From Notospermus geniculatus (lineage: Eukaryota > Nemertea > Pilidiophora > Heteronemertea > Lineidae): 64,000 nt of DNA. This document shows, piece by piece, positions 45,548-58,885 of the stretch; positions within the stretch are counted from its first letter, which is position 1, and every line of letters begins with the position of its first letter. A model generated the notes under the pieces. The model was given only the letters and a program-made list of their open reading frames with translations, was not told where the DNA came from and did no database searches. The stretch covers positions 424,705 to 488,704 of the forward strand of contig NMRB01000039.1 in assembly GCA_002633025.1 (NCBI GenBank), read 5' to 3'. Position numbers and translations under genes: made by a program.

Positions 45548-47547
45548 TCTATTAGTGCTTTTAAGTTAATGTACAACCACTTCTGTATGGATTTTTTATG
45601 TTGTCAATTTACATGCTGGAAACTGATCAATACTTACAGATTAAATCGGATTGGATGTGTCCTAGGTGCCACTTTTTCTAAATTCCTCCACTGTATATCC
45701 ATTTTGAACAACCACAAGTCATTTGCTGGCACGAATCCGCTCATGCCTCATCTTAAAAAGACTGGTATCCAAACTTTCTTGGCCCATGGAGAAAGTTCTG
45801 AAGACTTCAGCCACTAACTACACTGACCCACGCCAAAAAAAATACTCCAACACCAGCAAGCCTGGCAACCATTAAGTAAAGAAAGAAAAATCTCCAATAA
45901 AAGGTTTTTAAGCACGAAACTTGTGAATAGGTAGAACTGCAGAAACTTTCTCAAACCAACTAGAGTGATTAATCGGGGGCCGGCTATCTATAAAAACATG
46001 CTCATCCACTGCAATGCTTTCTCGATGGTATTCCCTGGGTGAGAATCCAAAATGCAGTGCTTGGGGAACGAGTCAACAGATTCTAAGTGGTTTCATCAGG
46101 TAAGTGAAGCATTTTCCAGGAATATGTTTTATATTCTGTTATTGGTTCAACACATGGTTCAAGAAAAAAAATTGTGTGAAGCTATGGAGGATCATTAGGC
46201 TCTCCTCACAGAGTAATGATATTAATAAATTGAAAAGAGGAACATGAAGAGTGAAATACAGATTCTCATATCTGAAATAGACAAGACCATTCAGCGTAAC
46301 TCTTAGCTTAGAAAAGAGCCAAGTGTGTACTTCACTGCAGAAACGAAACACAATCCAACATCCCTAATAAGAACACCTCTGAGGCTACACTGAAGCTGGA
46401 GGATGCCTCAATCATGGAAACCATGGTTAGGGCATAGAACCCCAGCTGGGAAATTAATTCATCCCGCTGCTAGAGGTACGAGTATCTCATTTCTAAGAGA
46501 GTACGGTATACTCTGGCTGGCAGAGATGAAGTCTACTAAAAGGGGTGTCCCAGCATATCTGTAATGAGCACTCATTTACTTTCCATTACAGAAGCATGCC
46601 CGCTGAAGTTTATTTCCAACAGCCATGAGAGCACTTCGCTTTATCTGAATATTTTAGACATGTTTGAAAGGAGGTAGTCAATATGTGCTCAACAACCAGT
46701 TAGTGGAAGCAGTAAATATTATCTCAACATATGATGGGAGGTAAACTTCTTGTCAACAAATTGCAGCAAATGGAACCACATGAAAAGACCGCTTTGCTAA
46801 CGTTCTTGAACTCCCCTGGCAGGGTAGTTGAAAGATCGTTTAATCACACAGAAACAAAAACCAGGTTGAGTTTAGGATGAGATGGAGGAGCTGATTAATA
46901 TATTCATGATGCAATTTGTGAAGTTTTGACTAGCAAACCAATGATGCACTTCTGTTTTATCACTACAGTAGAATTTAATGTATTCTTTATTGTACCAGTA
47001 CACAAGGAAGAAAATAAAGTACAAACAAGAGCAACATAAAGAATTGCAAATGCCCCAGCCTATAAATTGTTCAGACATGAAAATCAAGATGGTGGATGTG
47101 GCAGCCATATTAGATGAGCAGCACTGCACCAAATCAAAAGGAAACTATGCGCAATCATCCAGAGCCTGAGATGCACAGACAAAAATCAAGATGGTGGCCA
47201 TATTGGATGAGTGGAGGCGTGCCAAATGACCCTCGCCCTCTGCCCTATCCTGAACCGATGACTTGTATGTATAATGGATCCTGGACAATCACAGATTTTA
47301 GTTGTATTATCGGTAGGTACTAACACACAACGCAGAACAGCAAGAAGAATCCTAAATGTATACACATTCAAGCACACTGCTGGTTGCAAAACTGAACAGG
47401 ATGATTGAAATACCTGGCAAATGAATTTTGTCTCAACTTTCTTTTCAACCAACACACATGCCAGTGTTGTTTTACACTACCTGTCTGCTGAAAGATTGAC
47501 AGCTGTGATTTTTAAGTCACAACTAAACTATCAGCAGATACAACAGG

Positions 47548-48130
47548 GTGGCCCAAAAAACTCTCAAGCATACTTCTCAGTCCCAAACCACCAGTACGAA
47601 TGGATAGAGAATCTTTCTAGGAGGAAAATAACATCAAAACACCCTGATGTTCGGTCCAGTAGTTTTAGCTTCAGCAAAAGCAGACGTGTTCCTGCAAACC
47701 TACTACACCCTAATGACGCCCAGAAAAGTCGTTTAGTAGATCTGCAGGAATACGCCTGCTTTTTCTGCTCTCCATGATGACTATGAACTTCAGATGGCGA
47801 GAACTTCAGAATGACTAACTAACTACAATTTATTCATGCTCTACACTACATGATGCCAAACCCTCACTACTTTGGTTATGCATGCCAAATTGGCGTGGAG
47901 CTACAGTGTAGTCCTGCCACTTGGCTTTACAAATCAGGGGTCTGGCGCTTCAACCACTAGACCGAATTGGAACATCTTGGTGTCTTCTTTGTTCTAGAAA
48001 GATTCTCCATCCATCGCTAACGGAGTTGGTCTGGGTGGTGGAAGTACAGTACGATTGTGCATTTTGGGGGGCCACCCGTTATTATTCCTTGCTCATGGTG
48101 CATTTGCACACAGCTTTTTAACGTCCTGTT
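47548..48130. repeat. Dispersed repeat starting ACAGGGTGGCCCAAAA, diverged copy
   Basis: This region aligns block by block with 50282-50760 and 54556-55050: ACAGGGTGGCC, CAAACCACCAGTA-GAATGGA, ATTCGGTCCAG, then CAACCACTAGACCGAAT and TCTTGGTGTCTTCTTT. It is clearly more diverged than C1 is from C2. The left edge resembles a mariner-type end. I cannot see a transposase. Confidence 0.6.
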
Positions 48131-48679
48131 TTATGACGAGTGCCTGTACTGGTGATCATCTGCACCGCAGCCTGTACTTGGGGAAGATTGCTGTGTATTC
48201 CCCAACTCAGATGACGTATTCTGCACCTACAAATCATGAAACCATCTCACTACCATGACTATGCTGCAATCGATTGGACATCTATCTGGATCTGGTGCAC
48301 ACTAAAATGACGACAATGCCCAGAGACCATTTAGGAAAGAAATTGCCAGAAGAAAAAATTCTTTTGAAAGAAATGCATTACGCGAGTTGATAAAGATCTC
48401 AAGAAGAAATGGGAGGCCATTACTCAATGTCAAATAGGCAATAATGGAGAGGAATTGAATAAGACCAATAGGAATTACTGTTAAGTACTGGCTAGTCGTC
48501 TACTTTGTCTTCGAATAAAATCATGTACGTCTGAAGAACGACAGAAGATGCTGTGTTCCGTAAATAGCTGCCTTCATCCGTTTGAATTTGCACATTGAAT
48601 CCTTTGCTTCAATGGTTTAAAACCACATGTCGTGGCATAGCCCTGGTAATTACGAAGAGGCTATCTCAAGCTACTCATG

Positions 48680-48845
48680 TTCCTCACGTGGATGGAGTAT
48701 TTTACTTCCCTTGCAAAGGTAGAAGAGGCACCATGGCATATTGTCCCATGCGACAGATTGCAGCGCTCGGGATGAATCTCTTATGGCCTGTGATTCGAAC
48801 CTGGACCAGCCACTTGCTGAGCAAACGTGATAACCACTATGGCTC
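48680..48845 (-). mobile_element. tRNA-derived SINE
   Basis: On the minus strand GAGCCATAGTGGTTATCACG (A-box-like) and GGTTCGAATCACAGG (B-box-like) are spaced as in a tRNA; the A-box part resembles tRNA-Val. The anticodon arm does not fold into a normal loop, so this is not a tRNA gene. The body continues with CTGTCGCATGGGACAA and GCAAGGGAAGTAAAATAC, which resemble the fragments at 52531-52690. This is the only copy in the window with a head. Confidence 0.65.
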
Positions 48846-50276
48846 CCCTCTTTTTACTGGAGTTATTCTTCTGGCCAACACAAAAAGAGCCCCTGTAACT
48901 TGATTTTTGACTACTCTCTAAACGACTAGTCCATAAAAGGAGCCAAACGATATATATTTCAACTTCATTTGAGCTGCCTCATGCCTTTCCCTAAAATTGA
49001 TGAATCCCTCGTACGGCATGAACTCTTTCAAATCATGTTTTTATACCAATCGAGCCAGACGAAAGCATCAAACAAGTGTTACAGGCGGATACCGAGTTCT
49101 TTCCTAGAATACGGTGAAAGATAATATAACAGGGAATTCAGGCAACCATGAGAAATGGAAAGCAATCAAATTTGATGGGATTGATAAGACATAAAATTGA
49201 CATCTATTAGCAGGCAGTTTGTAGTTTTTGCTTGTTTTTCATGAAAATGAGGCAGAATTGATGGAAATTTTCCATTAAATGAAGGAATTGTCAGTTGCTT
49301 TTTATTGGGAGACAACCATTGAACCTGTTGTTGTAAGTGTCTTTGCCCTTGTGTTACGAATGAATAATTATGGAAGGGAATTTTGTCATATCCTCTTCCA
49401 TATCAGTATGCAGTCTGAAACAAAAATAACACTTCTGTCTACACAGGTCGAAGAAGGAAGCACCCACAGCATTCTTGTTCTTTTGATGTTATATCACATC
49501 ACAGCCCAGTGAGAAAGTACCAAATGTTTTGAGATACATAGTGAGACCAAAGAGCATTATAAGAAAAGAATATGTGACTGGAGGCTTCTGTATACACAGA
49601 CAGACGATATGGAAGCCTGATTGGTGTAGCATAAAATGTACCATTGGAAAAAAGAGTCATGTTTCATAAAGAAGTTTTCTTCTTGTGTAATTTCCGAAAG
49701 GAAATATAAATAACTCTTTGATATCAGATCAAAAGGATTTTGCCTTTGAGAGAAGAAATATCAACGCCGAAAGATTTTTTGAAGATATTGCTTTGAGTAA
49801 ATTATGGGTGATGTAGGATTTTGTTGAAATGGTGAATGGAATCTGCACCCCCAACAAAAAATTACATAACTTAGCAAAACAATTGGTCTTTAATGATGAA
49901 ACAAATGTATGACTCAGGGCAAGATATTTTCTTCACTGATGTACCCATTATTCCTTCATTTGAAAGCGTTTTAGGGATCTTCACATCACCATTATTGTAA
50001 ATAACTGATAAAAATGGATACATGACGTGTTTTTTAGCATAGAATCCAACTTTTATGACTTGGCTAGACCAAGTAAGAGAATGCAACACGCTCACAGCTG
50101 GAGAGCATTGAGATTACGATGAAAAACAAGAATATTTTCCTTGCTTGGTGTAGCAACAGATGATTGTGCACTGAGCAATACCTTCACCATCACACCTGAA
50201 TCAACTCTCCTCTGGCAGTCTAGTTTGGCGAACATATGAACAGTCACCAAAATGATGGCACTCAAAGGAACTATAC

Positions 50277-50277
50277 N
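50277..50277. other. Assembly gap (single N) hiding about 113 bases
   Basis: C1 reads ggaactatac-N-acatacaggg, while C2 has 113 bases (54441-54553) between the same words, including a run of 14 G at 54508-54521. A single N here does not mean one unknown base. Confidence 0.95.
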
Positions 50278-50850
50278 ACATACAGGGTGGCCAAAAAGGA
50301 GATACAAGCATACTTCGATCCGATACCCTGAACTCAAACCACCAGTATGAATGGACAGAGAATCTTGTAGGAGAAAAATAACACAAGATATCATGATTCG
50401 GTCCAGACGTATTAGCTCCAGAGGCTTTTTTGTGAAGCAAAGGATGAGGTCCTTTATGAACTTTACCGGTTAAGCCCGAATTCAGTTAACCAAGGGCCTC
50501 AATTTTGGTTCACAAAATAGGGTCTGGAGCTTGAACCACTGGACTGAATCGGGATATCGTGGTGTCTTCTTTTTTTATAAAGATTTTCCACCCACCACTA
50601 CAAAAAGTTTGGGGCTCTGGGTAGTGGAAGTAATATGCTTGTGTATTTGTTTTTTGGGCCAACGTGTATACTACATATACCACCAAGGCAGGTGGAATAC
50701 CATCGATTCCATGTTGGTGTAGCTGCATGGAGACTGACACACATGCACATCCTTTGTAGATTCATCAACAATATGAGTTGACGGATGACTTAAGCTGAAA
50801 ATTACAGAAAAGCAGAACAAGATCAAAACGAGTCTTTCTAGCCTCTTATA

Positions 50851-51393
50851 TCTAAAGAGAAATGAAGCCAGCTTTCGAAAAACAACTATAATGACGTGTC
50901 ACACAGAAACCAATTATAATTTCCTTATGATCAGGACATAGCATGCAATCTTGTGATATATTATCGTGCCTTTTGACACAGTTCTATAAAGATTGTGTGT
51001 TGGATGAAGCTGGCTTCAAGGTAAGCATGAATTTGAATGGCTCTTGCTCCCAGTAAAATGCCTAAACCAAGTGCGGCAATACACAGCCTTTGGATAGATT
51101 TTGTGGGACCAAGAGCCAATGGGCAAATATTTTGTGAATTGTCAGTCTCAGTTTTCTTCTCTTTTTAGATGCCCTGGTTTTGACACACACCAACATAAAA
51201 TCAACATGCTGTTAATTAGAACTGCGAATTTTCCAAGGAAGCAACTGACTTCTAGTAGTAGCCTACATAAGGGGCCTGCTGTTTCCATGGTAATTTCAGA
51301 AATGGCTCGTTTGAACTAAATCCTAATGCAGCTTGTCCTATTTTTACTGAGCGCCAAGCCTCTTTTATGCTGCGCGAACACGAAAACTTGTGA
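50851..51393. other. 543-bp block present in C1, absent from C2
   Basis: C2 joins CCTCTTATA directly to GTGCGCTAG near 55130, while C1 has 543 bases between them. No inverted ends or target duplication flank the block, so a deletion in C2 is more likely than an insertion in C1. Inside, TGAAGCCAGCTT and AAGCTGGCTTCA form a short inverted repeat about 150 bp apart (50864-51022). Confidence 0.8.
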
Positions 51394-52530
51394 GTGCGCT
51401 AGAAATCAGCGAAACGATTATGAGTATAATAACCTTTATGCCATCATTATCTCTATTTTCATTGAAGGCGTCAAAGCAAATGGCAAAATTGCACTGCATT
51501 TCAACATTGCTTTGGAAAATTTTCGGTTCTTCTTTTCCTGAATCTTATCAGCAATGCTGCATGCATTATGTAAGATACTTGTAGGTTTGGACGTAACTGG
51601 TAGAGGACCCGGTGTACAAATTAGTTCACAAAGATGTGAATCCTCAATGCCAGAATTCTCATGGATGTGGCGATGACTGTTACAAAACACGAAGGATGAA
51701 GTTTTACTGATGGCTACAAGCAACCTCAGCAGTCATTCATCATTCTGCAATTTGCAGTATCACACAGTCTGACAATCAATTTTCATTTCCACAATCAATC
51801 ATTCAAGAAGATTTAATAATCTTGAATTATGGATTCATTGTAAATGTCTTGGGCAGAACACGTCACACTAACACTTTTTAAAACTGTCTCTCGTTGGAAT
51901 AATTTCTTCACATTTGGTGAACTATCCCAAGTAATCCAATCTTTCAAGGTAGATGATTCTCGCCAATGGAATGACACTTGCATTTGCCATGATGAGGCCA
52001 TTAAGACTTTGTTGCATGTTTGGGAGCTATTTCGAACAGAAATGGTGCACAAATGAATAAAACATCACCTTGACGAGCTTCATTTTGTTCATCTGACTTT
52101 TCCAGCTACAAGACTTAAGCACGACAATGATTATCCTTTACCAAATTTCCAGTCAATTTCAATTTGTTTGTCGATTTAGAAGGGGCAACTTATTACTGTG
52201 GAAAGTCCAATGTTCTCCATCAGGAAAGCAGCTGAACTTGTATTGCGTCAAAGGAGGCCTTTCCTGGGCACACGCTCTTCTGAGCAACAAAGAACATCAC
52301 CTGGAAATTGTACGGTGGTGGAATGCAAAACGGGTAGAAAGCATCCTGGGTTAACAGCAATCCATTATTTCTTGTCTAGTCTCTCGGTACTGCATTCAAA
52401 TCCTTTGGGGCAATGACAAAATGAAAATCGACACACAATCTGCTGAAAGCTTTTAAAGTACACCAAAAGACAGAAGATGGAAATGAGAACAGAAGAAGGA
52501 TGATGACAGTTTTAGATTTACCCACATGTT

Positions 52531-52690
52531 GATCATCATCATCATTACACGACGTCATAACCCTGTTGGGTTTTTGCCGGGGGTAGGGAATCCATGACAG
52601 GCTACAGTCCACCTGCATAGGTTCTTTTACTTGCCCTGGTATATGGACACTTAGGTACAAGGGGCCACAGCTTTTCCCATCCGATGGACT
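52531..52690 (-). mobile_element. SINE 3' fragment with (ATG)n tail, copy in C1
   Basis: The minus strand reads AGTCCATCGGATGGGAAAAG, then GGCCCCTTGTACCTAAGTGT, GGCAAGTAAAAGAACC and GTGGACTGTAGCC, ending in an (ATG)n tail at 52531-52546. These body words are shared with 43511-43635 and the tRNA-headed copy at 48680. It is 5'-truncated. Confidence 0.6.
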
Positions 52691-53300
52691 GATTGGGGGA
52701 GGGGGAGCATGCCGAAAAGAAAACATTTAAAGATAATGTATCACGGGTATTTTCGCGGGCCACGAAAATCATTGTTTATTTACATTTTGTTTGTTTATGT
52801 CTAGTCTTTCTTTGTCTTATGAGTAATTTATTGGAGGCATACCCCTCGAGAAATTCTTTTGATACCGAAAGTATTCAATTCGGTGGGTTGGCATATTCCA
52901 AAAGTCCAAAATAACATAATGTAAACATTGATGTTTACAAACATTGAATGTAAACAATGAAGTCGTGATACATTATCTTTAATTATATGAAGTGGACTCA
53001 TGTATCTGAATAATGGAATAAAGGACATAGCATTGGAGACAATAAGCTTTTGAAAATAATGCACCATTTTATGAGACACTATAGGAAACCAGACAACAAG
53101 AATATAGGTCTGCCACTGCTGAGTGGCTCAACAAATATTTATGCATTTATGACTTCCCACGAGGTGACACGCAGACATTATCTTCAATACACATCTGACA
53201 GCTTGCCGATGAACGTGAACTACTGCATCTACTTTACCAAACTGGGCTGACACAATCTAATGGCATTCACACCCAACTGCTTGAATTTCATGTAAAAACA

Positions 53301-56300
53301 AACAGGGAATTCAGGCAACCATGAGAAATGGAAAGCAATCAAATTTGATGGGATTGATAAGACATAAAATTGACATCTATTAGCAGGCAGTTTATAGTTT
53401 TTGCTTGTTTTTCATGAAAATGAGGCAGAATTGATGGAAATTTCCCATTAAATGAAGGAACTGTCAGTTGCTTTTTGTTGGGAGACAACGAGTGAACCTG
53501 TGTCGTAAGTGTCTTTGCCCTTGTGTTGCGAATGAATAATTATGGAAGGGAATTTTGTCATATCCTCTTCCATATCAGTATGCAGTCTGAAACAAAAATA
53601 ACACTTATGTCTACACAGGTCGAAGAAGGAAGCACCCACAGCATTCTTGTTCTTTTGATGTTATATCACATCACAGCCCAGTGAGAAAGTACCAAATGTT
53701 TTGAGATACATAGTGAGACCAAAGAGCATCATAAGAAAAGAATATGTGACTGGAGGCTTCTGTATACACAGACAGACGATATGGAAGCCTGATTGGTGTA
53801 GCATAAAATGTACCATTGGAAAAAAAAGAGTCATGTTTCATAAAGAAGTTTTCTTCTTGTGTAATTTCCGAAAGGAAATATAAATAACTCTTTGATATCA
53901 GATCAAAAGGATTCTGCCTTTGAGAGAAGAAATATCAACGCCGAAAGATTTTTTGAAGATATTGCTTTGAGTAAATTATGGGTGATGTAGGATTTTGTTG
54001 AAATAGTGAATGGAATCTGCACCCCCAACATAGAATTACATAACTTAGCAAAACAATTGGTCTTTAATAATGATGAAACAAATGAATGGCTCAGGGCAAG
54101 ATATTTTCTTCACTGATATACCCTTTATTCCTTCATTTTAAAGCGTTTTTAGATATCTTCACATCACCATTATTGTAAATAAAACTGACGTGTTTTTTTA
54201 GCATAGAATCCAACTTTTATGACTTGGCTAGACCAAGTAAGAGAATGCAACACGCTCACAGCTGGAGAGCATTGAGATTACGATGAAAAACAAGAATATT
54301 TTCCTTGCTTGGTGTAGCAACAGATGATTGTGCACTGAGCAATACCTTCACCATCACACCTGAATCAACTCTCCTCTGGCAGTCTAGTTTGGCGAACATA
54401 TGAACAGTCACCAAAATGATGGCACTCAAAGGAACTATACTGGAATCAATGAAACGAAAAGAGAACACATGATGTCAATTATCTGTTCAATACCAGATGT
54501 TGGTGGTGGGGGGGGGGGGGGTCTGTCCCTCAAGGCATGCTCAAGAACAACAGACATACAGGGTGGCCAAAAAGAAGATACAAGCATACTTCGATCCACT
54601 ACCCTGAACTCAAACCACCAGTATGAATGGACAGAGAATCTTGTAGGAGAAAAATAACACAAGCATTCATGATTCGGTCCAGACGTATTAGCTCCAGAGG
54701 CTTTTTTGTGAAGCAAAGTCTGAAGTCCTTTATGAACTTTACCGGTTAAGCCCGAATTCAGTTGACCAAGGGCCTCAATTTTGGTTCAGAAAATAGGGTC
54801 TGGAGCTTGAACCACTGGACTGAATCGGGATATCTTGGTGTCTTCTTTTTTTATAAAGATTTTCCATCCATCCCATCGCTACATAAAATTTGAGGCTTGG
54901 GTAGTGGAAGTAATATGCTTGTGTATTTGTTTTTTGGGCCAACGTGTATACTACATATACCACCATGGCAGGTGGAATACCATCGATTCCATGTTGGTGT
55001 AGCTGCATGGAGACTGACACACATGCACATCCTTTGCAGATTCATCAACAATATGAGTTGACGGATGACTTAAGCTGAAAATTACAGAAAAGCAGAACAA
55101 GATCAAAACGAGTCTTTCTAGCCTCTTATAGTGCGCTAGAAATCAGCGAAACGATTATGAGTATAATAACCTTTATGCCATCATTATCTCTATTTTCATT
55201 GAAGGCGTCAAAGCAAATGGCACAATTGCACTACATTTCAACATTGCTTTGGAAAATTTTCGATTCTTCTTTTTGTGAATCTTATTAGCAATGCTGCATG
55301 CATTATGTAAGATACTTGTTGGTTTGAAAGTAACTGGTAGAGGACCCGGTGTACAAATTAGATCACAAAGATGTGAATCCTCAATGCCAGAATTCTCATG
55401 GATGTGGAGATGACTGTTACAAAACACGAAGGATGAAGTTTTACTGATGGCTACAAGCAACCTCAGCAGTCATTCATCATTCTGCAATTTGCAGTATCAC
55501 ACAGTCTGACAGTCAATTTTCATTTCCACAATCAATCATTCAAGAAGATTTAATAATCTTGAATTATGGATTCATTGTAAATGTCTTGGGCAGAACACGT
55601 CACACTAACACTTTTTAAAACTGTCTCTCGTTGGAATAATTTCTTCACATCTGGTGAACTATCCCAAGTAATCCAATCTTTCAAGGTAGATGATTCTCGC
55701 CAATGGAATGACACTTGCATTTGCCATGATGAGGCCATTAAGACTTTGTTGCCTGTGATGTTTGGGAGCTATTTTGAACAGAAATGGTGCACAAGTGAAT
55801 AAAACATCACCTTGATGAGCTTCATTTTGTTCATCTGACTTTTCCAGCAACAAGACTTAAGCACGACAATGATTATCCTTTACCAAATTTCCAGTCAATT
55901 TCAATTTGTTTGTCGATTAGAAGGGACAGCTTATTACTGTGGAAAGTCCAATGTTCTCCATCAGGAAAGCAGTTGAACTTGTATTGCGTCAAAGGAGGCC
56001 TTTCCTGGGCACACGCTCTTCTGAGCAACAAATAACATCACCTCGAAATTGTACGGTGGTGGAATGCAAAACGGGTAGAGAGCATCCTGGGTTAACAGCA
56101 ATCCATTATTTCTTGTCTAGTCTCTCGGTACTGCATTCAAATCCTTTGGGGCAATGACAAAATGAAAATCGACACACAATCTGCTGAAAGCTTTTAAAGT
56201 ACACCAAAAGACAGAAGATGGAAATGAGAACAGAAGAAGGATGACGATAGTTTTAGATTTACCCACATGTTGATCATCATCATCATTACACGATGTCACC

Positions 56301-57045
56301 CGGTTGGTTTTTGCCAGACGTAGGGAGTCCACGACAGGCTACAGTCGACCTGCATACATGTAGGTTCCTTTACTTGCACTGGTATATAGACACTTAGGTA
56401 CAAGGGGCCACAGCTTTTCCCATCCGATCTACTGATTGGGGAGGGGGAGCATGCCGAAAAGAAAACATTTAAAGATAATGTATCATGGGTATTTTCGCGG
56501 GCCACGAAAATCATTGTTTATTTACATTTTGTTTGTTTATGTCTAGTCTTTCTTTGTCTTTGAGTAATTTATTGGAGGCATACCCCTCGAGAAATTCTTT
56601 TGATACCGAAAGTGTTCAATTCGGTGGGTTGGCATATTCCAAAAGTAAAAAAAACATAATGTAAACATTGATGTTTACAAACATTGAATGTAAACAATGA
56701 AGTCGTGATACATTATGTTTAATTAAATGAAGTGGACTCATGTATCTGAATAATGGAATAAAGGGTATAGCATTGAGACAATAAGATTTTGAAAATAATG
56801 CACCAGTTCATGAAATACTATAGGAAACCAGACATAAGATAAAAGAATAAAGGTCTGCCACTGCTGAGTGGCTCAACAAATATTTATGCATTTATGACTT
56901 CCCATGAGGTGACACGCAGACATCATCTTCAATACACATCTGACAGCTTGCCAATGAACGTGAACTACTGCATCTACTTTACCAAACTGGGCTGACACAA
57001 TCTAATGGCATTCACACCCAACTGCTTGAATTTCATGTAAAAACA
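53301..57045. repeat. Duplicated segment C, second copy
   Basis: Direct head-to-tail repeat of 49129-53300, ending tgtaaaaaca at about 57045. It has the full 113 bases that C1 lacks at its N and has lost the 543-bp block. The boundary shares only a few bases (ACA/AACA) between the two flanks. Confidence 0.93.
56272..56432 (-). mobile_element. SINE 3' fragment, C2 counterpart
   Basis: The same element as 52531-52690 at the homologous site, with point differences and small indels (for example an added TACATG word near 56355). Confidence 0.6.
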
Positions 57046-57706
57046 TTGATAACCGACTATCACAAGTTACAACCCGAGTTATTGAGGATACGCAATGTGA
57101 CAAAGAGCAAAGATTGTCTATGTTTCATCATTCTATAATGTTTCTTGTTTCCCAATGACTGAAACCATGTTTAGCCTACCTGACACCTCCATTGAATCTA
57201 AACATTACCCACTCAAACAACAATTCTATGGAAAGGTCACACATTGACATTTGCACTGTGATCCTCTCTGAAAGTGTCTTTGAAAGGAAAGAAGGCCAAT
57301 GGTGAAAAGCACACTAGGCACATAATAGGCATAACTGATGTAGTCTGGTGCACATGATGTACTTCATGTAGTACATGTTTCCTAGTTCTCAGAAATGAAT
57401 CTCACTTTCTTATAATCCCATTGTCATGTTGATTAAAGCAACAAACAGCAGTAACTATCAACCAAGTTTTTTTCATGAAGTTTCGCTTAGTTGTTGTAAT
57501 CATCGTTAACTGATTTTTAAGGCAAACTCTTCGGATGAAATATGATATATTTTCTGAAATTAAGTGTAAAAATTCACCAGAAACGACAACATCTGAGATG
57601 GTACTGTAAACAACAAGTTGGTAAAGAACAGTGTAGCAACAATCCATCATCTTGTACCTTGTTGCAAGGTGCGCAGTTGTTTGTATGCTAACCATCCTGG
57701 TGAACT
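57046..57706. other. Single-copy stretch between C and D, no gene seen
   Basis: A minus-strand open frame of 97 codons (57402-57695) has a hydrophobic stretch but no motif or splice context I can support. No repeats are recognised. Confidence 0.6.
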
Positions 57707-58885
57707 TTATCTGGCCTTATCTCCTTTAACTGAACGATAAAGATTTAAATCTGAGATAAAGCCTCCATTCAAGCAAGCTGTGATTGAAAGGCCATTTGAA
57801 CTCAAGTCATGATAGCACCTGCTGATTTTAATCGCAAAGAAAACTAATATCGATACCAGCTAATTACTGATCAGCTTGCAAATGTAAAGGTTGCACAGTA
57901 TAGGACCTTAGTCCAAATATGGTAAGGCATGTATGTATGCACCAACTGAAAGCACTAAGTCCTCTTTTAAAAACCACCTTATTTTAAAATAGATCTTGGC
58001 ACAAAATTTTGATGATACACAGTATATTTGCACTTGTTTTTAACTCCACTTCAAAAAAACACTCAGGATGAACGAGTGCTTTACCAATCAACTGTCACAC
58101 ATGCAACTCTAAAATGTTGACATTATCCTGCAATGATGGTTAAAGAACTCTTCCTGTAACTCCAAGGAGACAGTGGTTTCCATGGCTTCTCTTTTGAAAT
58201 CTCATCAAAAGGTTCTGAAAAGGATGCGTCTCACAACTGATGCTTGTCCATTCCAGCACTTGTGTCTTTGTCAACATAAAGAAAGATTAAGATTAAACAC
58301 AAAAGTTCAGAACTCATGCTAAAAGATGTATCTTTTTCTGAGACCAAGTGCGAAGAGAGGCAGAGAAACTGTGAACATCCTTGTGAATTCCTGGAAGCCT
58401 GAGGGTCTAATGTCTGGTGTTGATTCTATTGCAACATGATTTGAAGATGGTTGAACATGATTGAATGCCATTTGGGTGTTTTTCTTTTTTTTTAATCTGA
58501 GGGCACATGATGAATAAATGGGACCCATCTGCCTTGTTCCATGTTCTTTTCGACAGCTGGTCAGCATTTGACTGTCTATGACATAATGTTCATTTAATCA
58601 ATCGATAAGACAGTCCACAAAGACCCTTTAAAGAACCATTCCAAGATTATGCACGGACCGTTTTTACATCGTTTCCAATTTTGATATTTTAAATACAATC
58701 AAGGCCAACACCTGTATCTTCTGCCGAGTATTTGTTCTTTGAGAGTGCAACACATGGATGTATGCATTAAGTACTCAAGCTGAAATTGAAACATTAATAG
58801 CCTACCATATGCCTAGGAAGATACAGCTAGATTATGGCCGGAATGAAATCATTTCAACTTCAATCATTTCAACACCTTAAATTCC
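57707..58885. repeat. Duplicated segment D, first copy
   Basis: This 1179-bp segment, starting TTATCTGGCCTTATCTCCTT, is repeated immediately at 58886. It contains a T-rich tract and an 82-codon minus-strand frame with no motif. No gene is supported. Confidence 0.93.

Larger units (their letters stand above)
41724..49128. other. Single-copy repeat-rich region without a recognised gene
   Basis: Within these 7.4 kb I see a hammerhead-like motif (43198-43254), SINE-type fragments (43511-43635, 48680-48845), a 206-bp MITE (45342-45547) and a dispersed repeat related to C1/C2 (about 47548-48130). Open frames such as 43368-43664, 44153-44428 and 47421-47777 show no family motif, and none has convincing splice sites. 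The stretches 41724-43190, 43640-45340 and 45550-47540 hold nothing else I can name. Confidence 0.6.
49129..53300. repeat. Duplicated segment C, first copy
   Basis: Starts AACAGGGAATTCAGGCAACC and runs to tgtaaaaaca at 53300, directly abutting copy two. It contains an N (50277) in place of 113 bases, and a 543-bp block (about 50851-51393) missing from the second copy. Several conserved open frames exist (for example 51813-52052 on the minus strand). None shows a recognised domain or a coherent exon structure, so I call no gene. Confidence 0.93.

Noticed and set aside
48780-48845. Functional tRNA gene on the minus strand
   Set aside because: Box A and B words are present but the anticodon arm has no 7-nt loop and the acceptor ends do not pair; it is better explained as a SINE head.
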